Positions 27,593-37,540 of a stretch of DNA of 64,000 bases are shown piece by piece. The stretch is from the NCBI RefSeq assembly GCF_040958095.1, contig NC_091230.1, forward strand, positions 10,387,338 to 10,451,337, in the 5' to 3' direction. The notes under the pieces are model-generated. The model worked only from the letters and a program-made list of their open reading frames with translations. It made no database searches and was not told where the DNA came from. Source of the DNA: Procambarus clarkii. Taxonomy: Eukaryota > Arthropoda > Malacostraca > Decapoda > Cambaridae. Numbering within the stretch: the stretch's first letter is position 1; each line of letters starts with the position of its first letter. The position numbers were made by a program, and so were the translations under genes.

Positions 27593-30500
27593 ATGCCCTC
27601 CCTTCTCCCACATGCCTTCCCGTCTCTCCCACCCCCATGCCCTCCCTTCTCCCCCTCCCCCCTAAGCCCCCCACTCTCCCCCACCCCACCTAAGTCTTCC
27701 CCTCTCCCCCACTCCCCTAAACCCTCCCCTCTTCCTCACCCACCTCAGCCCTCCCTTTTCCCCCACGCCCCCCAAGCCCTCCACCCTTTTCTCTCCCCCC
27801 AAGCCCCCCCATCTCCCCTATCCCCCACAGCCTCTCCTCCCCCCATGCTTCCCCAACCCTCCCTCTCTTACCCACCCCCTGTACCCTCCCCCTCTTATCC
27901 ACCCCCTGTACCCTCCCCCTCTTATCCACCCCCTGTACCCTCCCCCTCTTATCCACCCCCTGTACCCTCCCCCTCTCCCCCACCACCCCAAGCCCTCCCT
28001 CCTCCACCAATCCCCCCGTGCCAGGTCCCCCCAGCTCCCACTCACCCCAGATCCCAAAGGTCCCCCCCAGAAAAGAAGCAGAAGAGAGTCAGTTTCAGGG
28101 TGATGTACTCGAACATAGATGGGATCACAAGCAAGACAAGTGAACTAAGGGAAAGAGCACAAGAAGTTAACCCAGATGTAATCGGACTCACTGAAACAAA
28201 ACTCTCTGGAATCATAACGAATGCCGTGTTTCCCCAGGAGTATACAGTAATAAGGAAAGAGAGGGAAGGTAGAGGAGGAGGCGGAGTGGCCCTACTCATG
28301 AGAAGGGAATGGAGTTTTAAGGAGATGGCCATCCCGGGCTGTGAGGAGTTCAGAGACTACATAGCAGGCACCATAACAATGGGAGGACCAAGAATAGTAG
28401 TAGCAGTAATATACAACCCTCCACCAAATGACAGGAGACCCAGTCAAGAGTATGAAAACAACAACAAGGCAGTTAACACTATAATTGAGAGGGCAGCCTC
28501 TGCTGCCTGTAGAAATAGATCCCACCTGCTCATCATGGGCGACTTCAATCACGGTAAGATTGACTGGGAGAACAAGGAACCGCATGGAGGTGAGGATACG
28601 TGGAGAGCCAAACTATTGGAGGTGGTGACAAGCAACTTTTTAACGCAGCATGTCGGAGAACCCACAAGGATGAGAGGCAATGACGAACCAGCGAGACTCG
28701 ACCTAGTCTTCACTCTGAACGACTCCGACATAAGAGAAATCGGTTTTGAGGACCCAGTAGGAATGAGCGACCACAGTGTACTGGTGTTTGAGTACTTGAT
28801 TGAAGAAGGGTTATTGAACTCGAGGAGGGATACCGAAACCAAAAGGTTAGCATACCGAAAGGGAAACTATGAGGGGATAAGAAAATTCCTAACAGATATA
28901 GCATGGGAAACAGAGCTCAGGGGAAAGACGGCCCAAGATATGATGGATTACATCACGCAGAAGTGCAAGGACGCAGCAAACAAGTTTGTCCCAGTCCAAA
29001 AGGAAAACAGAGAAATGAAGATGAGAAACCCATGGTTTAATCAAAGATGTAGGCTAGCTAAGCAGCAAAGTAAAAGGGCATGGAGAAACTATAGGAATAA
29101 CAGGACACTGGAGAGCAGAGAAAGATACCAGAATGCCAGGAATGAATATGTCAGGATGAGAAGAGAGGCAGAAAGACAATACGAAAATGACATCGCAAGC
29201 AAGGCAAAGACTCAGCCTAAATTGTTGCATAGCCACATTAGGAGAAAAACAACAGTAAAGGAACAGGTTATGAGATTAAGGATAGGGGCGGAAGGATTCA
29301 CTACAAATGACAAGGAAGTGTGTGAGGAATTGAATAAGAAATTCCAGGAGGTCTTCACCTTAGAACAAGGAGAAATTCCAGAGGTAAGTGAGGGAATAGC
29401 TAACCAGGAACCACTGGAAGAGTTTGAGATTACCAGTGGGGAAGTAAGGAAGTGTTTACTAGAGTTGGACGTGACGAAGGCTATAGGCCCAGATGGAATC
29501 TCCCCTTGGGTTCTAAAGGAAGGAGCAAGAGAACTGAGCCTACCACTCTCCATAGTGTATAACAAATCACTGGCAACAGGGGAACTGCCAGATACTTGGA
29601 AAGCAGCTAACGTAGTCCCGATATACAAGAAAGGGGATAGACAGGAGGCACTGAACTACAGGCCAGTGTCCCTAACCTGCATACCATGCAAGCTGATGGA
29701 GAAGATTGTGCGAAAAAAACTAGTGGAGCATCTGGAGCGAAGGAACTTTGTAACACAGCATCAACATGGGTTCAGGGATGGCAGGTCCTGCCTCACAGGG
29801 TTACTTGAATTCTACGACCAGGCAACAAAAATAAGGCAAGAAAGAGAAGGGTGGGCAGACTGCATATTTTTGGATTGTCAGAAAGCCTTTGATACAGTGC
29901 CACACAAGAGGCTAGTGCGAAAGTTGGAGATGCAGGCTGGAGTGAGAGGGAAGGTACTCCGGTGGATAGAGGAATACCTAAGCAACAGGAGACAACGAGT
30001 CTGTGTGAGGGGTGAGGTCTCAGATTGGCGAGACGTCACAAGTGGAGTCCCGCAGGGGTCAGTCCTTGGACCTATACTGTTTCTGGTATATGTAAATGAT
30101 CTCCCAGAGGGAATAGATTCGTTCCTCTCAATGTTTGCCGACGATGCAAAAATTATGAGGAGGATTGAAACAGAGGATGATAGTAGGAGGCTACAAGATG
30201 ACCTGGATAGACTGAGTGAATGGTCCAACAAATGGCTGTTGAAGTTCAACCCGAGTAAATGCAAAGTAATGAAACTAGGCAGTGGAAACAGGAGGCCAGG
30301 CACAGGATACAGAATAGGAGATGAAGTACTTAATGAAACAGACAGAGAGAAAGATCTAGGAGTTGATATCACACCAAACCTGTCTCCTGAAGCCCACATA
30401 AAGAGAATAACGTCTGCGGCATATGCGAGGCTGGCTAACATCAGAACGGCGTTCAGGAACCTGTGTAAGGAATCATTCAGAATCTTGTACACCACATATG

Positions 30501-30928
30501 TAAGACCAATCCTGGAGTATGCGGCCCCAGCATGGAGCCCGTACCTTGTCAAGCACAAGACGAAGCTGGAAAAAGTCCAAAGGTATGATACTAGACTAGT
30601 CCCAGAACTAAGAGGCATGAGTTATGAGGAAAGGCTGCGGGAAATGCACCTCACGACACTGGAAGACAGAAGAGTAAGGGGGGACATGATCACAACCTAC
30701 AAAATCCTCAGGGGAATCGACCGGGTAAACAAGGACGAACTTTTCAACACTGGTGGGACGCGAACAAGGGGACACAGGTGGAAGCTGAGTACCCAAATGA
30801 GCCACAGAGACGTTAGAAAGAACTTTTTCAGTGTCAGAGTAGTTAGCAAATGGAATGCATTAGGAAGTGATGTGGTGGAGGCTGACTCCATTCACAGTTT
30901 CAAATGTAGATATGATAGAGCCCAATAG
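27593..30928 (+). CDS. CR1-B ORF2: AP endonuclease and reverse transcriptase, uninterrupted
   Basis: An open frame of 1111 codons. Residues 1-165 are extremely proline- and serine-rich, with four copies of a YPPPVPSPS unit. The APE endonuclease follows (about 168-395): MYSNIDGI near 171, LTETKL with the catalytic Glu near 201, MGDFNHGKIDW near 315, and SDH near 392. The RT domain runs about 640-930: YRPVSLT, CIFLDCQKAFDTVPH, SGVPQGSVLGP, and the catalytic FADDAK near 848. The C-terminal CR1 module has EKDLGVDI, LEYAAPAWSPY, SYEERLREM and RVRGDMITTYKILRG. No stop or frameshift interrupts it, so this copy is recent. The protein nicks target DNA and reverse-transcribes CR1 RNA. The true start may be upstream; the ATG at 27593 is the first in frame and lies inside the proline-rich part. 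Confidence 0.93.
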   Translation: MPSLLPHAFPSLPPPCPPFSPSPLSPPLSPTPPKSSPLPHSPKPSPLPHPPQPSLFPHAPQALHPFLSPQAPPSPLSPTASPPPMLPQPSLSYPPPVPSPSYPPPVPSPSYPPPVPSPSYPPPVPSPSPPPPQALPPPPIPPCQVPPAPTHPRSQRSPPEKKQKRVSFRVMYSNIDGITSKTSELRERAQEVNPDVIGLTETKLSGIITNAVFPQEYTVIRKEREGRGGGGVALLMRREWSFKEMAIPGCEEFRDYIAGTITMGGPRIVVAVIYNPPPNDRRPSQEYENNNKAVNTIIERAASAACRNRSHLLIMGDFNHGKIDWENKEPHGGEDTWRAKLLEVVTSNFLTQHVGEPTRMRGNDEPARLDLVFTLNDSDIREIGFEDPVGMSDHSVLVFEYLIEEGLLNSRRDTETKRLAYRKGNYEGIRKFLTDIAWETELRGKTAQDMMDYITQKCKDAANKFVPVQKENREMKMRNPWFNQRCRLAKQQSKRAWRNYRNNRTLESRERYQNARNEYVRMRREAERQYENDIASKAKTQPKLLHSHIRRKTTVKEQVMRLRIGAEGFTTNDKEVCEELNKKFQEVFTLEQGEIPEVSEGIANQEPLEEFEITSGEVRKCLLELDVTKAIGPDGISPWVLKEGARELSLPLSIVYNKSLATGELPDTWKAANVVPIYKKGDRQEALNYRPVSLTCIPCKLMEKIVRKKLVEHLERRNFVTQHQHGFRDGRSCLTGLLEFYDQATKIRQEREGWADCIFLDCQKAFDTVPHKRLVRKLEMQAGVRGKVLRWIEEYLSNRRQRVCVRGEVSDWRDVTSGVPQGSVLGPILFLVYVNDLPEGIDSFLSMFADDAKIMRRIETEDDSRRLQDDLDRLSEWSNKWLLKFNPSKCKVMKLGSGNRRPGTGYRIGDEVLNETDREKDLGVDITPNLSPEAHIKRITSAAYARLANIRTAFRNLCKESFRILYTTYVRPILEYAAPAWSPYLVKHKTKLEKVQRYDTRLVPELRGMSYEERLREMHLTTLEDRRVRGDMITTYKILRGIDRVNKDELFNTGGTRTRGHRWKLSTQMSHRDVRKNFFSVRVVSKWNALGSDVVEADSIHSFKCRYDRAQ
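27870..27975 (+). repeat. 27-bp tandem repeat coding YPPPVPSPS
   Basis: Four units of 27 bases (TATCCACCCCCTGTACCCTC is the core) within the CR1-B proline-rich region. Because 27 is a multiple of 3, the repeat expands the peptide in frame. Confidence 0.85.
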
Positions 30929-31034
30929 GCTCAGGAATCTGTACACCAGTTGATTGACGGTTGAGAGGCGGGACCAAAGAGCCAGAGCTCAACCCCCGCA
31001 AGCACAATTAGGTGAGTACAATTAGGTGAGTACA

Positions 31035-31353
31035 CAGATCACCATAACACAAAAGTGAAAACAAAGAATAACATAAAACTCATAAGAAGACATACACACA
31101 AAAACAAAAGCAGCACTACCCAGACGGGGCGTGCCAAAAGCGTCAGTAATTACAATAGCACACAAGAAGCACAATATAACCAGAGGTAAAATATAAACAA
31201 GGAATACACATACAAAATTAACACCACAGAATCGAGAACACAATAACTGTAAATACAACATAGTAAAGAAAATGCAGGAAATTAAGAAGGGAATACATCA
31301 AAGCAATACACAGCACAGTACATAGAACAAAGGAAACAGAACATGTGCATGAC
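31035..31353 (-). other. LINE-X 3' region, segment between CR1-B and the solo LTR
   Basis: A-rich on the plus strand (T-rich in LINE-X sense), similar in composition to 27140-27245 and 32378-32540. No ORF of note. Confidence 0.5.
31349..31353. repeat. Target-site duplication ATGAC, left copy
   Basis: ATGAC here and at 32373-32377 flank the solo LTR exactly. Confidence 0.85.
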
Positions 31354-32372
31354 TGTTACGGCCCTCTCGGGTCGCAACTGGGTTCTTACTCTGATGTCGT
31401 TAGGGGAAGGGTATCCGGCCCCAAGCCAGTAGTGGCTTTCAAGGGATGTGATCAGTAACGCAAGTAAACAAAAAGGGGAAGGGAAAGAAAGGCAAAAACT
31501 TAATATTATAATTAACACCGCCACCAATAAATAATATATAAAAGGTTACTCAGGGGGAGGGGTATTAACACTGCACAGGGGAATTATTTACACGGTCGTC
31601 TTCTCCTGAAGACTCTGGATCCTCTCGGTGCCAAGCTCCCGGTGCTCTCGTGTCCTCTCGATGAATCCTTCGAGAAGCTGAGTCTACCCCGGCCACAGGC
31701 CAGCCAAAACACAGTTCCACTGGGGGCACCGCCGTGGAGGCCGTCAACCACAAGTCCAGCAGACTGCTGGCAGGTTCCGGATCAGCAACGCTGTTCAGGC
31801 CACTCCACGAGCGATACTAGGGTAGCGCCCTAGTCAGGAGCCTCGTGTGATACCACAGATCACTCTCCTGTCTACAATACCCCAGTGGTCAATCGTCTCC
31901 ACCAGTCGGTCCCGGGTACGACAATCCTTCAACTGCCACTTCACTGGCAGGGTAACACAACCACGGTGTTCCTCCGGGAGGCGACTCACAGCTGCTGCAG
32001 CAAAACACTTGGTGTCGAGACGGCTGCCTTGGGTAGACTGACTCAACTTCCCTTACAGCAGTCCCAGGTCGACTCTGTAAGCAGACATGTCATCAATAAC
32101 AGGTACACACAAAAGCACCTCACTTACAGGCTCAGACACAAACGCCCGACGTATCCACTCCATAGATGGCGTTGTCGTCTGAGCACCACCTCGCCAGAGG
32201 TCAGCAGCGGCTGCGTGGTGAGCTGAACAGGACTGGAAACTGGCCCATGTGGCCAGTACACCTCGTCCTCACCAGGTGTCGTCGTCCATTTGGAGGGGGT
32301 TTCGGGAGCCGACCCACAGATGGCGTGGTCGTCACTGCTCCGTGCTCGGACGTCGGGCTCGAGTCCGTAACA
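31354..32372. mobile_element. Solo LTR of an LTR retrotransposon, 1019 bp
   Basis: It begins TGTTACGG and ends CCGTAACA, an 8-bp inverted repeat with the TG..CA rule, and is flanked by a 5-bp target duplication. A 5-bp duplication fits the Gypsy or BEL/Pao groups. There is no internal region, as expected after recombination between two LTRs. GATGGCGTNGTCGTC occurs twice (about 32164 and 32320), and the second half is GC-rich. It is inserted in the 3' region of LINE-X, so it is younger than LINE-X. Confidence 0.85.
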
Positions 32373-32543
32373 ATGACATAGTAAATTATCAAATAAATTA
32401 TAAAGAATCGGTACATCGGAACATATAACAAAGTAAATAGGACACAGATAAGAGAACAAATCGTAAATAAGCATAAACAAAAATGGAATCTTACACATAG
32501 GTAACAATGAAAGAGTAAAAAAAAAAAAGAAAAAAAAAACACT

Positions 32544-34459
32544 CTAGAGCATTATAACCCAGCAAGAACTAGGTAAGATAACAGGGGAAGAAAAAAAGAA
32601 ACCCGTAACACATAGCTCAACAAACCAACGAAAGAAAGAAGCAATACAAAGCAAGAACCACACACACAGTCCATCTTCATATTTATCCGGATAGTAACGA
32701 CGCGGGTACTTCTTCCGATAGGCATCCCACTGTGCCCACATTTCCATAGGCGCGTTAACGTGACTACGGGACCCTCGTGGTCGACGCATGAAGTCAGGAA
32801 CCTCCAGCTCGGCTCCCTCCACCTCGGGGGCGGTAGGCACGGGAAGAGGCCGCACAGAGGGCTTTGATACAGACGGTGGAACCACACGGGACTGAAGCAC
32901 AGGAGTCGGCTGGACACAGGCCGGCAACTGAGCGGGCGGAGTCGCAGGGGACGCAATCACAGAAGGTGATGGTGCAGGGGCCGACACCACAGGAGACGGA
33001 GTAACAAAGGATGACTGAGCAGAGGGCAAAGGCGTGGAAGGCACAGACATAGACGCCAGAGGCACGGAGGCCGCCGGAAAAGAAGCATTTGTAAGAACCG
33101 GCACCAAGCGTCTACCCTCTCTCGCAATCTCGGCCGGTGCCACAACCTCCCAACCCGGGGAACCAGCATCCAGTGACGCGGAGGCAGCCGGAGAAGACAC
33201 CGGACCAGGGCCAGGCGACAATCCCACCACAGGACCCATCACTGCTGCAACACGGCCCACAGGAGCAGTAGGCACTCCAACAGCGTCGCACACATCACAC
33301 TCCCCAGAAGACGAACTCCCGGAGTCCTCAAATTCCCCGACGTCGGCCCAGGCCGCATTACGAGGCGGAGACAGACTCAAAGCTCGTCGCGAACGCTTGG
33401 ACACAGGTCGCAGATCGTCGGAACTATCACCCCCGCTAGGAAGCACCGTAGCAGAACCGCTGGTTTCCCGCGCAACTCCCCGCAGCGCACGATCACTCGA
33501 CATCGCAGCCTCAACAACCCTGGGAACAGGACCACACACTGCAGGAGACATCACAGTGTGCACGTCGATACGAGTCGAAGACACAGCTGCCGGAGACAGT
33601 ACAGGCCGAGGCGCAGCCTCGACGTCCGGAGCCACGAGACCACACACCACAGGAGACACAACTGGAGACTCGACTGGAGACGAGGCAGGCAGGGGAGGCT
33701 GAGGTGCGGAAGCAGGGGACGCACTTCCTCCCACTCCGACACCCACAGCCACATCAGGCTGGCATCAGAGACCGGTAACTGGGCAACAGAGGGCTGGGCA
33801 GTAACACTGTCCACAGCAGCACCTTCCGACAGGTCCGGGACCGCCAACGGGGGAAAGTCCTCCTCCCTGAAAAGGTTTACAGGCCCGACCCGGCTCGCAT
33901 CACATCCCGCAGCCTGATGGCCCGAGAGTCCGCACCGGAAACACGTCCGGGGCTGACCCCCATAGAACACGCGTACCATGAAGCCCAGAAGCTGAAGGGA
34001 CGAAGGGATGGAGTCCTTCAAGCACAGCGCCACAATGCGGGTCCCATTCGGGATACCCTTCCACCGCCCGGAGGAGACAGCATTCATTCGGACACTCAAG
34101 ACCCGCCCATACCGGTTAAAATGACGCTGGAGAAGAGAGTCAGGGAACTCAAAGGGAGCACCATGAACCGCCACATAGGTAGTCTCACTGCACCTGTCCG
34201 ACACTATCACCGAACCACCACCCTCAGGCAGAGTAAATGTCCTCCCGTCATAGCGTTCCACAAAGTCACGATACACAGCCGTAGAGCAGAATTTCACAAC
34301 AGCTCGATGCTCGGATACAAGTTGAACGCCACACACAGACGCCACATCCACCCTCAACATGTCAATCATCACCACCTCAACTGCCGGGTAAGACGCTGGG
34401 CCAGTAAATTTTAAGCCAATGGTATCCCTCCGCTTCACAGGGGGGAGGGGGGCCGCCAT
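32544..34459 (-). pseudogene. LINE-X ORF1, gag-like with CCHC zinc knuckle, frame change near 33740
   Basis: The frame 33551-34606 opens at an ATG (34606) that lies outside the element, beyond the target duplication. The first internal Met is at 34459 (MAAPLPPVKRRDTIGLKF). A globular part follows, with VVMIDMLRVDV and a second segment with ETTYVAVHGAPFEFPDSLLQ that resembles the RRM-like half of LINE ORF1 proteins. The knuckle CFRCGLSGHQAAGC (C-x2-C-x4-H-x4-C) is at 33902-33943. Near 33740 the sense moves to frame 32544-33752, which is Pro/Ser/Val-rich and ends VPDFMRRPRGSRSHVNAPM and a hydrophobic tail. The overlap suggests one frameshift in a single ORF1. It would bind element RNA; no enzyme domain is present. 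Confidence 0.7.
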
Positions 34460-34577
34460 CCCTCCAGCCGCCACGGCCCCAAGGGTCCGCTCACACACAC
34501 AAACTACCACGGGCCAGCAAACCAGGAGCCCACAGGCGACACGTCCACCTCCGCCCAGAGCTAGGCGAACACTCCTC

Positions 34578-34591
34578 CATCTCAGCGGATT
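34578..34591. repeat. Target-site duplication, right copy, of LINE-X
   Basis: Exact repeat of 27104-27117. Confidence 0.8.
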
Positions 34592-34884
34592 AGTAGCTGT
34601 GTTCATAGGCTAGACAACTGTCCTCACATCCGTCAAATAGCTATCCAAATGTCGCACCGCAATTCAACCATCTAGCAACTCAGCTGGATGCTAGCCACTA
34701 TATTCATAGGCTAATCATTTCTACACCTCAAAAATCCTAGTCGTGCTACGCAAATCAGTTAACTTGTTTCTAAACCAACAGTCAGAAATACAAGCATACA
34801 TACCTACACACGCTTCACAACCCACACATTCATAGACAATAGCCTAGTTTTTGCTGTCATTTCCTCATTAATCAGATGAAATTT
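34592..34884. other. No gene; unique sequence
   Basis: GTTCATAGGCTAGACAACTG and TTCATAGGCTAATCATTTCT at about 34600 and 34702 form a weak local duplication. Nothing else seen. Confidence 0.5.
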
Positions 34885-35980
34885 ATGCCATACACAGAAA
34901 ATACAGCTTTTACACACACCAAATATGCCATTTTTGTACAAAATATATTATTTACAAACAAAATATGCCATTCATGCAAAATATGTCATTTATATACAAA
35001 ATATGTCATTTATATACAAAATATGTCAGTTGCTCACAAAAATATACCATTTACACAAATATTGCATGTTCACTCAAAGTATTACATTTACCCGAAGTAT
35101 TGTATTTGCACAAATATAGCAAATTGGTTATACATTTAGACAATCAAAATGCACTTTCACTAAAATTACACAATTTCACAAACATAATTTTCTCAAAATA
35201 CCCACACTTTGTCTCATAAACCAAAATACACCTACACATGAAGATCTACTTTTTTCAGATTACATATATAGAACTTACACAAATACAGAATACAGTTGCA
35301 CCAGTTCCATTTCAGCAAATTAAAAACACAACTTACGTAAATAAACAATTCGCACAAAACGATTATAAAACATGGACAATTATTACACAAATTGTGTAAT
35401 TATTATACATCTTTGCACAATTAATACAAGAAAACTTGCTATATAATTACATAACTTGCGCAATGATAATCAATTCACAACAGGTGTAAATTACACAATT
35501 CCTCCATATACAATTACACTACATGCGCAAATTAATACACAACTTGCACAATTATTATACATCTTTCATAATTATTATTATACAACTTGCATAAATACAA
35601 ACAAATACATATCCAGCACAAATACGAACAATATATAACTAGCCCAAATATGTAAATACACAACTAGCACAAATACACAATTCACACAAATACAATTACA
35701 ACATATACACAATCAGTAACTTGCACGAAAATATAAACAATACACAACTAGCCCAAATGTAAACGAAATATAACTAGTGCATATACATCAAATACACAAC
35801 TAAACAGTTCCACAAATACACATAGAAAACATGTACAATTAATACATAATTGCAGTCATCATACAACGTATGCAAAATACAGAATCTGCACAAATTAAAA
35901 CACAACTTGCACAAGTATAATAATTGTGCTATTTGTACAAATACAATCACAGTCAACTAGGCCAAACAATGCACAATTTG
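34885..35980 (+). repeat. AT-rich dispersed repeat Dr1, copy 1
   Basis: A degenerate run of ATTTACACAAATA-like motifs with few G bases. From about 34915 to 35720 it aligns along its whole length with the reverse complement of 55165-55945. Shared anchors include GTTGCACCAGTTCCA, CACATGAAGAT and TTTGCACAATTAATACAA. It is therefore a defined element of at least 800 bp, not random low complexity. No coding sequence or terminal repeat was found. Its class is unknown. Confidence 0.75.
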
Positions 35981-36184
35981 CATGATACTTTCTAGGTATG
36001 TTTACGACATTATTTATAATATGCTGAGTTTGACCAACTCCCCCAAAAGTTAGAATTTCACATGAATGAATAATGCGTCTGAAATCCTATGAGTTCAATA
36101 TAAAAACACATATTTTTACATTAATGTTTCAACATTATTAATGCTAGACTCTTCATCTAGCATATGTCCATTGCTTTAATGCCT
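35981..36184. other. No gene; AT-rich
   Basis: Contains ATGCTAGACTCTTCATCTAGCAT, a short hairpin near 36140. Nothing else seen. Confidence 0.5.
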
Positions 36185-36275
36185 TAATAATACCCCCCTT
36201 GTTAGATCCTCTTCAATCATGTCACCCATATTTATTAGGTTAACCATCCAATAGACGTATTGGAAGTAGCCTTAG
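36185..36275 (-). repeat. Dispersed repeat Dr2, copy 1
   Basis: Its reverse complement aligns with 52200-52289 (GGGTGACATGATTGGAGAGG is the core there). The core resembles the CR1 stretch that encodes RGDMIE, so Dr2 may be a very old CR1 piece; this is uncertain. Confidence 0.5.
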
Positions 36276-36496
36276 TTATGTTAGGGACAGATGGGGTTAA
36301 GAGAAGTTAGTAATTTCTATGATAATTTAAGCAAATTTGCTATATCCTATCAAAAATGCAATCAATTAGAAACTAAATTTATCTAAATCTATCCAAAATT
36401 AGACTTATACTACACAAATTTAACCAATTCAACCTAGCAAAAGCTAAATTAACTAAATATGAGCAATCCACATAATCACATACAAGCCTATGTCAC
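36276..36496. other. No gene; AT-rich
   Basis: Nothing recognised on either strand. Confidence 0.5.
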
Positions 36497-36703
36497 CTCT
36501 GTTAACCTAACCAACCCTACCTAACCTAACCTAACCTAACCTATCTTTATAGGTTAGGTTAGATTAGGTTGCCGAAAAAGTTAGGTTAGGTTAGGTTAGG
36601 TAGGTTAGGTAGTCGAAAAACAATTAATTCATGAAAACTTGGCTTATTAGGCAAATCGGGCCTTGCATAGTAGGCTGAGAAGTGCGTTCTGGCTACTAGG
36701 TAC

Positions 36704-36706
<3 letters not shown>
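36497..36706 (-). mobile_element. MITE-T, truncated copy
   Basis: It carries the CCTAA/TTAGG block with its hairpin and one complete terminal repeat ending GGTACGAC at 36706. The other terminal repeat and the core are missing. Confidence 0.8.

Positions 36707-36707
<1 letters not shown>

Positions 36708-36776
<69 letters not shown>
36708..36776. repeat. (AT)n microsatellite between two MITE-T copies
   Basis: About 69 bases. The flanking MITE ends are mutually inverted, so 36640-36845 is a long palindrome with an AT loop. Confidence 0.95.
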
Positions 36777-36779
<3 letters not shown>

Positions 36780-37163
36780 GTACCTAATAGCCAGAACGCA
36801 CTTCTCAGCCTACTATTCAAGGCCCGATTTGCCTAATAAGCCAAGTTTTCATGAATTAATGTTTTTTCGTCTACCTAACCTACCTAACCTAACCTAACCT
36901 AGCTTTTTTTGGCTACCTAACCTAACCTTACCTATAAATATAGGTTAGGTTAGGTTAGGTAGGGTTGGTTAGGTTCGGTCATATATCTACGTTAATTTTA
37001 ACTCCAATAAAAAAAAATTGACCTCATACATAGAGAAAAGGGTTGCTTTATCATTTCATAAGAAAAAAATTATAGTAAATATATTAATTCAGGAAAACTT
37101 GGCTTATTAGGCAAATCGGGCCTTGAATAGTAGGCTGAGAAGTGAGTTCTGGCTACTAGGTAC

Positions 37164-37166
<3 letters not shown>
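36777..37166. mobile_element. MITE-T, complete copy (390 bp)
   Basis: Both terminal repeats, the CCTAA/TTAGG block and the core with a poly-A stretch followed by TTGACCTCATACAT are present, as in 4771-5159. Confidence 0.88.

Positions 37167-37236
<70 letters not shown>
37167..37236. repeat. (AT)n microsatellite
   Basis: About 70 bases between MITE-T copies. Confidence 0.95.
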
Positions 37237-37239
<3 letters not shown>

Positions 37240-37447
37240 GTACCTAGTAGCCAGAACGCACTTCTCAGCCTACTTTGCAAGGCCCGATTTGCCTAATAAG
37301 CCAAGTTTTCATGAATTAATGTTTTTCGACTACCTAACCTACCTAACCTAACCTAACCTAACCTTTTCGGCTACCTAACCTAACCTATAAAGATAGGTTA
37401 GCTGAGGTTAGGTAGGGTTGGTTAGGTTCATTCATATATCTACGTTA

Positions 37448-37450
<3 letters not shown>
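37237..37450 (+). mobile_element. MITE-T, truncated copy
   Basis: It starts GTCGTACCTAGTAGCC and runs through the TTAGG block, then breaks off into (AT)n after ATATATCTACGTTAATTT. Confidence 0.82.
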
Positions 37451-37515
<65 letters not shown>

Positions 37516-37540
37516 ATATATATATATATAGATATATATA
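37450..37540. repeat. (AT)n microsatellite, slightly impure
   Basis: Contains CTATATATATATATAG near 37514. Confidence 0.9.

Larger units (their letters stand above)
27246..31034 (+). mobile_element. CR1-type LINE (CR1-B), near-complete
   Basis: The 5' edge is uncertain, between about 27230 and 27260, where AGGAACACATGCAG is repeated. A short frame 27246-27488 (REERIRTADARKERRER) could be the end of an ORF1. The main ORF is 27593-30928. The 3' end is two copies of ACAATTAGGTGAGT (31004-31031), the short tandem tail typical of CR1. It is inserted on the plus strand inside LINE-X. Confidence 0.9.
27118..34577 (-). mobile_element. LINE-X: ORF1-only non-LTR element, split by two later insertions
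   Basis: It is bounded by a 14-bp direct repeat. On the minus strand it starts at 34577 and ends in an A-rich tail (27118-27138 on the plus strand is T-rich). It carries an ORF1 with a CCHC knuckle (32544-34459) and then an A/T-biased 3' region. It is interrupted by CR1-B (about 27250-31034) and a solo LTR (31354-32372). Removing these leaves about 2.65 kb with no endonuclease or RT of its own. Long target duplications and an A tail fit the L1/Tx1, jockey or I groups. The lack of ORF2 resembles HAL1-type non-autonomous elements. The clade is not assigned. Confidence 0.65.

Noticed and set aside
27474-28057. Gly-rich minus-strand frames opposite the CR1 proline-rich region
   Set aside because: Shadow of the C-rich coding strand; no independent signal.
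29386-29392. GTAAGTG inside CR1-B as a splice donor
   Set aside because: It lies within an uninterrupted RT-element frame; a chance match.
34876-35219. Short Tyr/Ile/Lys-rich ORFs in Dr1
   Set aside because: Overlapping frames of similar composition caused by AT-rich motifs; the second Dr1 copy does not preserve any one frame.
36497-37450. Interstitial telomere from a chromosome fusion
   Set aside because: The TTAGG units are few, arranged in inverted blocks, and lie inside a MITE with defined terminal repeats.
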